Positions 42,667 through 51,872 of a stretch of DNA of 64,000 nt are shown in pieces; within the stretch, counting starts at the first letter, position 1; every line of letters starts with the position of its first letter. Source of the stretch: Kribbella sp. ALI-6-A (GTDB lineage Bacteria > Actinomycetota > Actinomycetes > Propionibacteriales > Kribbellaceae); NCBI RefSeq assembly GCF_001984195.1, contig NZ_MTQN01000011.1, positions 186,001-250,000 of the forward strand, read 5' to 3'. The notes under the pieces are model-generated. The model was given only the letters and a program-made list of their open reading frames with translations. It was not told the DNA's origin and did not search any database. A program made the translations under genes and the position numbers.

Positions 42667-43538
42667 GTGAACCGCGCCCGGTAGTTCGACGCGGTCAGCC
42701 CGTAGTGCGACTTGAACCGGCGGGCGAAGTAGTTCTGGTCCGGCCAGCCCACCGACTCCGCGATCCGGCTGATCGGGTCGTCGGTGTGCAGCAGCAGGTC
42801 CGCGGCCAGTTCGACGCGGTGACGTGACAGGTAGGCCATCGGCGGCAGACCGGTCGACGACTTGAACAGCCGGACCAGGTAGCCGGGCACCAGGTGCAGT
42901 TCGTCCGCCAGCTCGGTCAGCGTCCACTCGTGGGCCGGCTCCGCTTCCAGCATGCGCATCGCGGTCAGTACGGCAGGATGGATCTGCGTCTCCCGCCCGA
43001 CCACCCCGGTCGCCGCGACCGCGCGCGCCAGACAGCTGAGGAACAACGACAGCCGGCCGACGATGTCGCCGCGGTGCAGGTGAACCAGCTCGCGGCGCAG
43101 CTCCCCGAGCCCCTGCAGATGGCCGATGGCTTCGTCGAGCATGACCCGATCGAGATGGGTCGTGAGGATGCCGCGTCGCTGCGCCGAGAACGGCCCCGTC
43201 CACAGCAGGTAGCCCAGCAGCGGATCCTCGCGCATCCAGGCCAGTTCACGCTGCATCAGATCGGCCGAGAAGCAGCAGTTGTACAGCTCCAGGTCAACGC
43301 AGTCCTCGTACGCGTGCCACACCCCGGGCCGGAGCAGGATCACGTCGCCGACCTCGAGCTCCTGCCGGCCGGCCAGGCTCTCGTGAAAGCCCGTGCCGCC
43401 GGTGATCACGGCGACCTCGAAGAAGCTGTGGGTGTGGACCGGATGACCGGTCTCGTGCAGGTACGGCCCGGCGTACGCGACGGCGCCGTCGACGAAGTGC
43501 AGCAACGTGCGGGTGTTGCCGACCGGCGGATCCTCCAT
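42603..43538 (-). CDS. AraC-family regulator with cupin sensor
   Basis: 311 residues. The N-terminal cupin part (HPVHTHSFFEVAVITGGTG, GDVILLRPGVWHAYEDC) would bind a sugar. The C-terminal AraC double HTH (LTELADELHLVPGYLVRLFK, ISRIAESVGWPDQNYFARRF) binds DNA. RhaS/RhaR-type regulators have this layout. It is divergent from the alpha-L-rhamnosidase gene, so it likely controls that cluster. The 122-nt spacer holds a separate LacI-like palindrome. Confidence 0.9.
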   Translation of the reverse strand: MEDPPVGNTRTLLHFVDGAVAYAGPYLHETGHPVHTHSFFEVAVITGGTGFHESLAGRQELEVGDVILLRPGVWHAYEDCVDLELYNCCFSADLMQRELAWMREDPLLGYLLWTGPFSAQRRGILTTHLDRVMLDEAIGHLQGLGELRRELVHLHRGDIVGRLSLFLSCLARAVAATGVVGRETQIHPAVLTAMRMLEAEPAHEWTLTELADELHLVPGYLVRLFKSSTGLPPMAYLSRHRVELAADLLLHTDDPISRIAESVGWPDQNYFARRFKSHYGLTASNYRARFTHAGFPKPASQPRAMVRSRSG

Positions 43539-43632
43539 GCCTCAAGTTAGGCGGCAAAGTGCGTTTTGTGCTAGGTCCGGTGCACTCCGTTCTATCGCCC
43601 GTGCGGCGGCGGCCTCAAGATCGGACCTACCA

Positions 43633-43646
43633 ATGAATCGTTTCAT
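43633..43646. promoter_or_regulatory. LacI-family operator-like palindrome before the rhamnosidase gene
   Basis: ATGAATCGTTTCAT, with ATGAA/TTCAT arms and a central CG, the layout of LacI-family operators. It ends 14 nt before the rhamnosidase ATG at 43661. No LacI gene is in the window, so the regulator would be encoded elsewhere. Confidence 0.45.
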
Positions 43647-43660
43647 CGCTTAGGAGTGCC

Positions 43661-46450
43661 ATGTCGCGATCCGCCGCACCGACACACCTCCGATTCGACC
43701 ACCACACCGACGCCGGCCCAGTTCTCGGGGTCGGTACCGCCACTCCCCGGCTGTCCTGGCAGATCCCCTCCGCCGACCCCGGCTGGGAGCAGACGGCGTA
43801 CGAGCTGGAGATCGTTCGGGGCGACGCGGCCCCGCAGACCCACGTCGTCGAAGCCGCCGATCAGGTGCTGGTCCCGTGGCCCGACGACCCACTCAACTCC
43901 CGTGAGCAGGCCGTGGTCCGCGTCCGGGTGCGCGGTGCCGAGTGGAGCGAGTGGAGCGAGCCGGCCGTCGTCGAGGCCGGGCTGCTCAGCACCGACGACT
44001 GGTCCGCGCGGTTCGTCAGTCCGCGCGAGATCGGCGACCACGACTCCCCCGCTCCCCTGGTCGCCGGCGAGTTCGAGCTGCCGGACGGTATCGTCCGCGC
44101 CCGGCTCTACGCGACGGCCCACGGCACCTACGTCCCTGAGCTCAACGGCCGCCGAGTCGGAGATCTCGACCTCGCGCCCGGCTGGACGGCGTACCAGTTC
44201 CGCCTCCGCTACCAGACCTACGACGTCACCGACCTGGTCCGCAGCGGCAACAACCGGCTGGAGTTCCTGCTCGGCAACGGCTGGTACCGCGGACGGCTCG
44301 GCTTCCACGGCAGGCACGGCCTGTACGGCGACCGCCTGGCCGTGCTCGCTCAACTCGAGGTGACGACCGAGTCCGGCGAGGTCGTCGTGATCGGCTCCGA
44401 CGACACGTGGACAGCGCGGGAGAGCGCGATCACCGCCGACGACCTGTACGACGGCCAGTCCACGGACCTCCGCCTGAGTCCCGGCGCGGAAAGCCCCGTC
44501 GATGTGCTCGACGCGGACCTCGGGCTGCTGGTGGCACCCGACGGTCCGCCGGTTCGGATCACCGACGTGCTGCCGGCCGTGGCAGTGACGACCTCTCCCG
44601 CGGGCAAGACCCTGGTGGACTTCGGGCAGAACGTCGTCGGCCGGGTCCGGCTCCGGGTCCGGGGCGGCGCGGCCGGTGACGAGATCGTGCTGCGGCACGC
44701 CGAGGTGCTGGAGGACGGCGAGCTCGGCGTCCGCCCGCTGCGCACCGCGAAAGCGACCGACACCTACGTCCTGGCCGGCCCCGACGAGGTGACGCTGGAG
44801 TCGGAGCTGACCTTTCACGGCTTCCGGTACGCCGAGGTGACCGGCGTTCCCGAATTGGTTGCCGAGGACATCGAAGCCGTCGTGGTCGGCTCGGACCTGC
44901 GCCGTACCGGGTGGTTCGCGTCGTCGAACGAGACGCTCGACCGGTTCCACGACAACGTCGTCTGGGGTATGCGCGGCAACTTCCTCGACGTCCCGACCGA
45001 CTGCCCGCAGCGCGACGAGCGGCTCGGCTGGACCGGCGACATCCAGGTGTTCTCGCCGTCGGCGAGCTTCCTGTTCGACAGCGCCGGGTTCCTGACCAAC
45101 TGGCTGGCCGACCTGGCGGCCGAGCAGCACAAGGACGGGTCGGTGCCGTACGTCATTCCCGACGTCCTCCGGGATCCTGGGCCGTCGACGGCGGCATGGG
45201 GTGACGCGGCAACAATCGTCCCGTGGGTCGTCTACGAACGGACCGGTGACGTCGGTCTGCTCGCCCGGCAACTGCCCAGCATGAAGGCCTGGGTCGATCG
45301 GATGGTCGATCTGGCCGGTGACGACCTGTTGTGGACCGGCGGGTTCCAGTTCGGCGACTGGCTCGACCCCACGGCGCCGCCAGACAACCCGTTCGCGGCC
45401 AAGGCGGATCCGGACGTCATCGCGACGGCCCACCTGGCCCGATCCGCGGACGTGGTCGCGCGGGCGGCCGAGGTGGTCGGCGACGCCGACCTGGCCCGCG
45501 AGTACGGCGAACTCGCCGACCGCGTACGCCGGGCGTTCGCGGCCGAGTACACGACCGAGGGCGGCCGGGTGCTGAGCGACGCCGCCACGACGTACGCGCT
45601 GGCTTTGCAGTGGGCGTTGCTGCCCACCGAGGAGCAGCGGCACCGCGCCGCCGAGCGCCTGGCCGACCTGGTGCGGACGTCGGGCTTCCGGATCAGCACG
45701 GGATTCGTCGGAACACCGCTGATGACCGACGCGCTGGCCGATACCGGACATCCTGACCTGGCCTACCGGCTTCTGCTGCAGACAGGATGCCCCTCCTGGC
45801 TGTACGCAGTGACCATGGGCGCGACGACCGTGTGGGAACGCTGGGACAGCATGCTGCCCGACGGCAGCATCAACCCCGGCCAGATGACGTCGTTCAACCA
45901 CTACGCCCTGGGCGCGGTCGCCGACTGGATGCACCGCCGGGTGGCCGGTCTCGCGCCAGGTGATCCGGGCTACCGCACGATCGTCGTGAATCCGTTGCCC
46001 ACGGCCCTGCTGACCAACGCCTCGGCCCGCCACCTCACGCCGTACGGCGAAGCCGCGGTCGCGTGGAGCCGGGCCGACGGGCAGCTGAAGCTGAACGTCA
46101 CCGTGCCGGTCGGTTCCACGGCGCAGGTTCACGTGCCCGGTGAGGACGCGCCGGTCGAGGTCGGTCACGGTACGCACGAGTGGACCACGGACGACATCTC
46201 CGCCGAGGTGCCGCCGCTGCCGGCCGATGCGAGCATCCGGCAACTGATGGATCACGAGCCGACCTGGGACGCGCTCGTACAAGCTGCCGTGGACCAGGAG
46301 GTCGTCACCGACGACGCGGACTTCGCCGCGCGGCTCGGCCGCCACCTCGACCGCCCCGCCAGTCAACTGGTCGACGCCGTCAGCCCGCGGAGCTTCTCAC
46401 CGTCGGCCGAGGCGCTGCAGTCCGTGCTCGACCGTTTGCTCACCCGCTGA
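43661..46450 (+). CDS. GH78 alpha-L-rhamnosidase
   Basis: 929 residues, the normal size. Domains in order: N-terminal beta domains with TPRLSWQI, carbohydrate-binding region (LNGRRVGDLDLAPGWTAYQF), (alpha/alpha)6 barrel (VPTDCPQRDERLGWTGDIQV with the catalytic-site Asp-Glu-Arg cluster; GSINPGQMTSFNHYALGAV), and C-terminal beta domain. Hydrolyses terminal alpha-L-rhamnose from glycosides. It lacks a signal peptide, so it acts on imported oligosaccharides. AGGAG lies 4 nt upstream of the ATG. The ABC importer follows immediately (24 nt), fitting uptake of rhamnosyl oligosaccharide or pectin fragments. Confidence 0.93.
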   Translation: MSRSAAPTHLRFDHHTDAGPVLGVGTATPRLSWQIPSADPGWEQTAYELEIVRGDAAPQTHVVEAADQVLVPWPDDPLNSREQAVVRVRVRGAEWSEWSEPAVVEAGLLSTDDWSARFVSPREIGDHDSPAPLVAGEFELPDGIVRARLYATAHGTYVPELNGRRVGDLDLAPGWTAYQFRLRYQTYDVTDLVRSGNNRLEFLLGNGWYRGRLGFHGRHGLYGDRLAVLAQLEVTTESGEVVVIGSDDTWTARESAITADDLYDGQSTDLRLSPGAESPVDVLDADLGLLVAPDGPPVRITDVLPAVAVTTSPAGKTLVDFGQNVVGRVRLRVRGGAAGDEIVLRHAEVLEDGELGVRPLRTAKATDTYVLAGPDEVTLESELTFHGFRYAEVTGVPELVAEDIEAVVVGSDLRRTGWFASSNETLDRFHDNVVWGMRGNFLDVPTDCPQRDERLGWTGDIQVFSPSASFLFDSAGFLTNWLADLAAEQHKDGSVPYVIPDVLRDPGPSTAAWGDAATIVPWVVYERTGDVGLLARQLPSMKAWVDRMVDLAGDDLLWTGGFQFGDWLDPTAPPDNPFAAKADPDVIATAHLARSADVVARAAEVVGDADLAREYGELADRVRRAFAAEYTTEGGRVLSDAATTYALALQWALLPTEEQRHRAAERLADLVRTSGFRISTGFVGTPLMTDALADTGHPDLAYRLLLQTGCPSWLYAVTMGATTVWERWDSMLPDGSINPGQMTSFNHYALGAVADWMHRRVAGLAPGDPGYRTIVVNPLPTALLTNASARHLTPYGEAAVAWSRADGQLKLNVTVPVGSTAQVHVPGEDAPVEVGHGTHEWTTDDISAEVPPLPADASIRQLMDHEPTWDALVQAAVDQEVVTDDADFAARLGRHLDRPASQLVDAVSPRSFSPSAEALQSVLDRLLTR

Positions 46451-46473
46451 TGAACATCCCCTGGAGGTCAACG

Positions 46474-47799
46474 ATGACGTTCCGACGACGCACTTCAGGA
46501 CTGGCCCTCGCCGCGGCCTGCTCACTCGCACTGACCGCCTGCAGCGCGGGCAGTCTCGGATCCAGCGACGACGCGGGCGGCTCGAGCTCGGTCACCATCA
46601 CCTACCTGGCCGGCAACCAGGAGCAGGACGTCAAGGAAGCCCAGCAGCTGATCAGGGACTTCATGGCCAAGACGCCGGGTGTGACGGTCAAGCTGGAGAG
46701 CCGGCCGGGAGGCACCGAAGGCGACAACATCGTCAAGACCCGGCTGTCCACCGGGGACATGACCGACGTGTTCTCCTACAACACCGGGTCGCTGTTCCAG
46801 GCGATCGCGCCGCAGAAGAACCTCGTCCCGATCAGCGACCAGCCCTACATCGGCGACATCGACGAGAACTTCAAGAAGACCGTCACCGCCGGCGACCAGG
46901 TGTACGGCGTACCGGCCGGTGGTTTCATGGGCGGCGCGGTGCTCTACAACATCCCGGTCTACACCAAGCTCGGGCTGAAGGTGCCGAAGACGTGGGCCGA
47001 GTTCATGGCCAACAACGCCAAGATCAAGGCCGCCGGGGTCGCACCGGTGATCCAGACCTACGGCGAGACCTGGACCTCGCAGCTGTTCGTACTCGGCGAC
47101 TTCCACAACGTCGCCGCCGTCGAGAGCGACTTCGCCGACCGCTACACCAAGAACCAGGCCAAGTACGCCACCTCCCCGGCGGCCAAGAAGGGCTTCGAGC
47201 ACACCCAGCAGGTGCACGACGCCGGGTACCAGAACAGCGACTTCGCCTCCGCGAAGCTGCCGGACGGGCTCCGGATGCTTGCCCAGGGCAAGGGTGCGCA
47301 CTACCCCATCCTGACCGGCGTGGTGAACGACATGATCGACACCTATCCCAACGGCGCCAGGGACGTCGGACTGTTCGCGTTGCCTGGTGACGACGCGAGC
47401 ACGAACGGCCTGACCGTCTGGACCCCGAACGGCGTCTACGTCCCCAACACCACCACCGGCGACAAGCTGGAGGCGGCCAAGAAGTTCCTCGCCTTCATCG
47501 CCAGCCCCGACGGCTGCAAGTCGCTGGCCACCGCCGGCGTCCCGACCGGCCCGTACGCCGTGAAGGGCTGCGAACTGCCGGCCGACGTACCGCAGGCGAT
47601 CAAGGACATGCAGCCCTACCTCGACAAGCCGGGCGGATCCAGCCTGGCGCTGGAGTTCCTCTCGCCGGTGAAGGGCCCGTCGCTGGAGCAGATCACCGTC
47701 GAGGTCGGCTCGGGCATCCGCAAGGCGCAGGACGGCGCCGCCCGGTACGACGAGGACGTCAAGAAGCAGGCCCAGCAGCTCGGCCTGGCGGGCTGGTGA
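46474..47799 (+). CDS. Sugar ABC transporter substrate-binding lipoprotein
   Basis: 441 residues. Signal peptide with lipobox (LALTACSAG). The mature CUT1-type binding protein has YLAGNQEQDVKEAQQLIRDF, GDMTDVFSYNTGSLFQAIAP and a C-terminal LAFIASPDGCKSLA. GGAGG at 6-nt spacing fixes the start. It is 23 nt after the rhamnosidase stop. Likely ligand is a rhamnose-containing oligosaccharide. Confidence 0.92.
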   Translation: MTFRRRTSGLALAAACSLALTACSAGSLGSSDDAGGSSSVTITYLAGNQEQDVKEAQQLIRDFMAKTPGVTVKLESRPGGTEGDNIVKTRLSTGDMTDVFSYNTGSLFQAIAPQKNLVPISDQPYIGDIDENFKKTVTAGDQVYGVPAGGFMGGAVLYNIPVYTKLGLKVPKTWAEFMANNAKIKAAGVAPVIQTYGETWTSQLFVLGDFHNVAAVESDFADRYTKNQAKYATSPAAKKGFEHTQQVHDAGYQNSDFASAKLPDGLRMLAQGKGAHYPILTGVVNDMIDTYPNGARDVGLFALPGDDASTNGLTVWTPNGVYVPNTTTGDKLEAAKKFLAFIASPDGCKSLATAGVPTGPYAVKGCELPADVPQAIKDMQPYLDKPGGSSLALEFLSPVKGPSLEQITVEVGSGIRKAQDGAARYDEDVKKQAQQLGLAGW

Positions 47800-47836
47800 C
47801 TTGGGTGCGTGAGGTGATGCGAGGACGGGAGGCTCC

Positions 47837-48763
47837 ATGAGTGCCACGTCGGTGCGTCCACGCGCGCAGGCCGAAGCGTCCCCGGCCGCGCCGCCGGCCA
47901 AGGGCAAGGTCTACTCGCCGTACTCGAACTGGTTCTACCTGCCGTCGGCGGTGATCTACGGCGTGCTGTTCGTCGTCCCGACGTTCGCCTCGCTGTACTT
48001 CAGCCTGACCCGGTGGAGCCTGTTCGAGTCGAAGTTCATCGGGCTGGAGAACTTCCGGCTGTTCTTCCAGGAACCCCAACTGGTCAAGGGCTTCACGAAC
48101 ACGCTGATCTTCGCCGTCATCACGTCCGGGTCGAAGGTCGTGCTCGGGCTGCTGCTGGCGGTTCTGCTGACCTCGCAGATCATCGGCCGCGGGTACCTGC
48201 GGTCGGTGGTCTTCTTCCCGGTCCTGGTCAGCACGATCGGCGTCGGCCTGACCTTCACCGTGCTGATGAACCCCGAGCGCGGGCTGATCAACGGCGCGCT
48301 GGAGGTGATCGGCATCAACGGGCCGGGCTGGCTGACCGACCCGAAGTGGGCCCTGCTGTCGGTCGCGCTGGTCGACGTGTGGAAGGGCGTCGGGCTCGCG
48401 ACGCTGATCTACATCGCGGGCATCGTCTCGATCCCCCGCGAGTACATGGAAGCCGCCCGGGTCGACGGGGCCGGGTCGTGGGAGACGTTCCGGCGGATCG
48501 TGCTGCCGCTGTCCCGGCCGGCCACCGTCACGGTGATCATCCTGTCGCTGATCGGTGGACTGCGATCGTTCGACCTGATCTGGGCGATGACCCGCGGTGG
48601 GCCGGGGTTCACCTCCGACGTGATCGCGTCGGTGATCTACAAGCAGTACCAGGCCGGGTTCTACGGGCTGTCGACGGCGGGCAACGTGGTGCTGTTCGTC
48701 GTGGTCACCGCGGTGGTCCTGCCCTTGTTCTGGTACTTGAACCGCAAGGAGGTGGACATGTGA
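47837..48763 (+). CDS. Sugar ABC permease (MalF/UgpA-type)
   Basis: 308 residues, six helices. The EAA-type cytoplasmic loop is EYMEAARVDGAGSWETF and RIVLPLSRP, which contacts the ATPase. GGGAGG 4 nt before the ATG. No ATPase gene is present in the cluster, so a shared MsiK-like ATPase is likely needed. Overlaps the next permease by 4 nt. Confidence 0.93.
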   Translation: MSATSVRPRAQAEASPAAPPAKGKVYSPYSNWFYLPSAVIYGVLFVVPTFASLYFSLTRWSLFESKFIGLENFRLFFQEPQLVKGFTNTLIFAVITSGSKVVLGLLLAVLLTSQIIGRGYLRSVVFFPVLVSTIGVGLTFTVLMNPERGLINGALEVIGINGPGWLTDPKWALLSVALVDVWKGVGLATLIYIAGIVSIPREYMEAARVDGAGSWETFRRIVLPLSRPATVTVIILSLIGGLRSFDLIWAMTRGGPGFTSDVIASVIYKQYQAGFYGLSTAGNVVLFVVVTAVVLPLFWYLNRKEVDM

Positions 48764-49611
48764 GTACCGCTGAACTCGTCAACCATCGGCCCGGGCGCAG
48801 CTACCTGCTGAGCGCCGTGGCGATCCTCGCCTCCATTGTGGTGTTCGTCGTGCCGTTCGTGTTCATCGTGCTGACCGCGGTGAAGGACCGGCAGCAGGCC
48901 GCGCTGCTCGACTTCTCCTGGCCGCACCAGTTCCAGTTCGTCGAGAACTTCGTCGCGGTGATCGAGGCGCGCGACTACATGCTGGTGATCGCGTTCATCA
49001 ACAGCACGGTGCTGACGGTGGTCAGCGTCACCGGCATGGTGGTGCTGGCCGCGATGGTCGGGTTCGTGCTGCAGCGGCGCCGCAGCCGCTGGAACCCGTT
49101 CATCAACTTCATCGTGCTGTCCGGGCTGATCATCCCGCCGGCCGTCGTACCGACCATCTGGGTGCTGCAGGGGCTGCAGCTGTTCCGCACGATGACCGGG
49201 CTGATCCTGATCGAGATCGCGTTCGGGCTGTCGTTCTGCATCCTGCTGTTCCGGGCGTTCGTCGCGACCATCCCCCGCGAGCTCGACGAAGCGGCGGTGA
49301 TCGACGGGGCCGGACCACTGCGGTTGTTCTTCCGGGTGATCTTCCCGCTGCTGCGATCGGTGATCGTGACGGTGGTCGTCGTGCAGTCGGTGAACGTGTT
49401 CAACGACTTCGTGAACCCGCTCTACTTCCTGCCCGGCGACCAGAACGCCACGGTGCAGCTGACGCTGTTCAACTTCCAGAGTCAGTTCACCACGCAGTAC
49501 AACCTGCTGTTCATGAACATCCTGCTGATCACGATCCCGCCGCTGGTGATGTTCCTGTTCTTCAACCGCCAGATCGTCGCGGGGATGACGTCGGGCGCGG
49601 TGAAGGGTTAG
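48760..49611 (+). CDS. Sugar ABC permease (MalG/UgpE-type)
   Basis: 283 residues, six helices. EAA loop: ELDEAAVIDGAGPLRLFF then RVIFPLLRS. GTG start overlapping the previous stop (GTGA), with AAGGAGGT at 6-nt spacing. Final gene of the rhamnosidase-import operon; its 3' end overlaps a convergent methyltransferase by 4 nt. Confidence 0.93.
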   Translation: MSTAELVNHRPGRSYLLSAVAILASIVVFVVPFVFIVLTAVKDRQQAALLDFSWPHQFQFVENFVAVIEARDYMLVIAFINSTVLTVVSVTGMVVLAAMVGFVLQRRRSRWNPFINFIVLSGLIIPPAVVPTIWVLQGLQLFRTMTGLILIEIAFGLSFCILLFRAFVATIPRELDEAAVIDGAGPLRLFFRVIFPLLRSVIVTVVVVQSVNVFNDFVNPLYFLPGDQNATVQLTLFNFQSQFTTQYNLLFMNILLITIPPLVMFLFFNRQIVAGMTSGAVKG

Positions 49612-50246
49612 GCGGACTTGCGGTAGATCAGGAAGGCCTGCGCGGTCTTCTCCCAGTCGATCGGCGGCCGGGTCAGCGTCACCACTTCGCTGAACCCGGC
49701 CGCCGTCAGGAGCTCGTGGACCGCGGCCGGTTCGTAGGCGTAGACCTTCAGGTCGATCGAGTGCCCGTAGCCCTCGGTCAGGTGGTAGGTGCCGGTGCCG
49801 GCCTTGAAGCCGTGGAAGTACAGGCCGCCCGGCGCCAGTACGCGGTGGATCTCGGCGAACACCGTCGGCAGGTCCTCGGCCGGGGTGTGCACGAGCGAGT
49901 AGAACGTCAGCGCGCCGGCGAGGCCGCCGTCCGGCAGGTCAAGGCCGAGCAGGGAGCCGACCTCGAACCGCAGCTCCGGGTACTCCTTGCGGGCGAACTC
50001 GACCATCGCGGGCGAGAGATCCATCCCGAACGCGTCCAGGCCGAGCTGGGCCAGGTACGTCGTGACGTGGCCTGGACCGCAGCCGAGGTCGCCCACCGGT
50101 CCGGTTTCGCCGGCGGCGAGCAGTTCGCCGTACAGGCCCAGCATCGCCCGGTGGTACGGGTCGTCGAACATCGGAGCGACGATCTTGTGGTAGTCGGCGG
50201 CGACGGTGTCGTAGGAGCTCCGGGTGCTGTCCAGGTACGAAGTCAT
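49608..50246 (-). CDS. Class I SAM-dependent methyltransferase
   Basis: 212 residues. VGDLGCGPGHVTTYLAQLGL is the SAM-binding motif I, AFGMDLSPAMVEFARK motif II, and a Methyltransf_11-type end with HSIDLKVYAYEP. Substrate unknown. It ends opposite the permease operon and starts 34 nt from the RraA stop region of the other operon, so it may be the tail of that leftward transcription unit. Confidence 0.85.
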   Translation of the reverse strand: MTSYLDSTRSSYDTVAADYHKIVAPMFDDPYHRAMLGLYGELLAAGETGPVGDLGCGPGHVTTYLAQLGLDAFGMDLSPAMVEFARKEYPELRFEVGSLLGLDLPDGGLAGALTFYSLVHTPAEDLPTVFAEIHRVLAPGGLYFHGFKAGTGTYHLTEGYGHSIDLKVYAYEPAAVHELLTAAGFSEVVTLTRPPIDWEKTAQAFLIYRKSA

Positions 50247-50280
50247 GGCCCGGGACCCTAACCATCGCCGCCGACAGTTC

Positions 50281-51024
50281 TCACACTCCCGCGTAGTACC
50301 GCTCGACCGCCTCGTAGTCGACCGACGTGTCCGGCTTCAGCCCGAGCGACTCGTACTTCTTGCGCCGCGCCCGCATGTCGGCCAGCAGGATCGCCCGGGC
50401 GTGCACGGCGACCTCGTCGGCGACCTCGGCGGGGACCACGATCACCCCGTCGTCGTCGCAGCCGATCATGTCGCCGGGGTTGACCTGGGTGCCGCCGCAG
50501 GCAATCGTCGTCTGGGTTTCGACGACCTTGATCCGGCCCGGGATGATCGTCCGGCCGCGCGCCCGCGAGCAGATCGGCGTGCGCTGCGCGACGATCTCGG
50601 CGGTGTCGCGGCAGTACCCGTCGGTGACGATGCCGGCCGCGCCGCTCTGCACCGCGCCCATCCCGTTCTCCGAGCCCCAGAAGCCGACCTCCTTGCCGCC
50701 GCCGGCGTCCATCACCACCACGTGCCCCGGCGCGAGGTCGCCCGGCAGCTTGACATTGCCGGTCTCCTCGAACCAGATCCGGTGCGCCTCGACGATGTCC
50801 TGGGTGTTGTCCAGCTTCCACATCGGCCGGTTCGACGGGACCGCGCGGATGGTTGCCGCGGGCCCCCAGAACTTCATGCCCAGCCACAACGGCCGCACGT
50901 CCGGCGACATCAGCCCGATGTCGAAGTACCCGATGCCGTCCAGGGCGTCGGCGACGTCCACCACCCGCAGGTGCTTGTACAGGCTGCTCAGATCGTTGGC
51001 GTCGGCTGTTTCGGTCACAGTCAC
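50281..51024 (-). CDS. RraA-like aldolase (HMG/CHA-aldolase family)
   Basis: 247 residues. MDAGGGKEVGFWGSENG, GIVTDGYCRDTAEI (the catalytic DGxxRD) and NPGDMIGCDDDGVIVVP are family signatures; members cleave 4-hydroxy-4-methyl-2-oxoglutarate or 4-carboxy-4-hydroxy-2-oxoadipate or related 2-keto acids using Mg2+. GTG start at 51024, AAAGG 7 nt upstream, overlaps the amidohydrolase stop by 4 nt. Last gene of the eight-gene operon. As terminal step it may split a 2-keto acid into pyruvate and another product; this is inference. Confidence 0.88.
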   Translation of the reverse strand: MTVTETADANDLSSLYKHLRVVDVADALDGIGYFDIGLMSPDVRPLWLGMKFWGPAATIRAVPSNRPMWKLDNTQDIVEAHRIWFEETGNVKLPGDLAPGHVVVMDAGGGKEVGFWGSENGMGAVQSGAAGIVTDGYCRDTAEIVAQRTPICSRARGRTIIPGRIKVVETQTTIACGGTQVNPGDMIGCDDDGVIVVPAEVADEVAVHARAILLADMRARRKKYESLGLKPDTSVDYEAVERYYAGV

Positions 51025-51872
51025 GGGGAGACCTTTCGGTTGATCCGGTAGTAGTCGGCGGCCGTACCTCCGAGCACGGCCGCGAGTTCGTCCTCGTCCC
51101 GCAGCACGCGCTCGAGCGCGGTCCGCAGGTTCGCCCACGCTTCGTCGTACGACGCCCGCAGCAGCACCACGGGCCAATTGCTCGCGAGCATCAGCCGCCG
51201 GGCGCCGAAGCACTCGGCCACCCAGCTCAGATACCGCTCCAGCTCCGGCCACTCCCGGAGCTCGGTCAGCAGGTCGATCCCCAGCGACACCTTCATCGCC
51301 ACCCGCGGACACTCGCTCAGCCGCCGGACCTGTCCCGCCCACGGCTCCCATCCCCCGGACTCGACCGGCGGCCGCCCGAGGTGATCCACGACGATCCGCA
51401 ACTCCGGTACGGCGTCCGCCAGCCCGAGCACCGCGTCGGTCTGCTCAGCGGTGACCGGTACGACGTCCCAACTGATCCCTGCCGCGGCCAATTCGCGGAA
51501 CAAGTCCACGGTCGCCGCTTCGGCCAGCCAGTCGAGAGGGTCGCGCCCCACCAGACACCGCACTCCGGCGAATTCCTCGAGTCCATCCAGGCGGTCGATC
51601 TCGCGTCGAGCGGCCGCCGCGTCGGACAGCGGCAGCCAGCCGACCACCGCGCCCACGAACGGCGCCTTCTCCGCGTACTGGAGCAGCCGGTCGTTCTCCG
51701 CCGGTTCGTCGACCGACTGGATCAGGACCGTGCGGTCGACGCCGGCGCGCGTCAGTTCGGTCGCCAAGTCGTCCGGCGAGTAGTCCCGCGCGATCGCACC
51801 GTGCCGGTCGTCGCGCCACGGCTGGTCCTGGGCGGCGACCTGCCAGAAGTGGTGGTGGGCGTCGACGATCAT
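51021..51872 (-). CDS. COG3618-type amidohydrolase/lactonase
   Basis: 283 residues. MIVDAHHHFWQ gives the N-terminal HxH metal ligands. RDYSPDDLATELTRAGV and LIQSVDEPAENDRLLQYA match L-fuconolactonase / L-rhamnonolactonase / 2-pyrone-4,6-dicarboxylate hydrolase relatives, and IVVDHLGRPP supplies the next His. The usual C-terminal Asp of SDWP is Asn (LASNWPVVLL), which may change metal use. In the operon it would open a lactone or remove an ester. GGAGGG 4-5 nt before the ATG; ATGA coupling with the hydratase. Confidence 0.87.
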   Translation of the reverse strand: MIVDAHHHFWQVAAQDQPWRDDRHGAIARDYSPDDLATELTRAGVDRTVLIQSVDEPAENDRLLQYAEKAPFVGAVVGWLPLSDAAAARREIDRLDGLEEFAGVRCLVGRDPLDWLAEAATVDLFRELAAAGISWDVVPVTAEQTDAVLGLADAVPELRIVVDHLGRPPVESGGWEPWAGQVRRLSECPRVAMKVSLGIDLLTELREWPELERYLSWVAECFGARRLMLASNWPVVLLRASYDEAWANLRTALERVLRDEDELAAVLGGTAADYYRINRKVSP

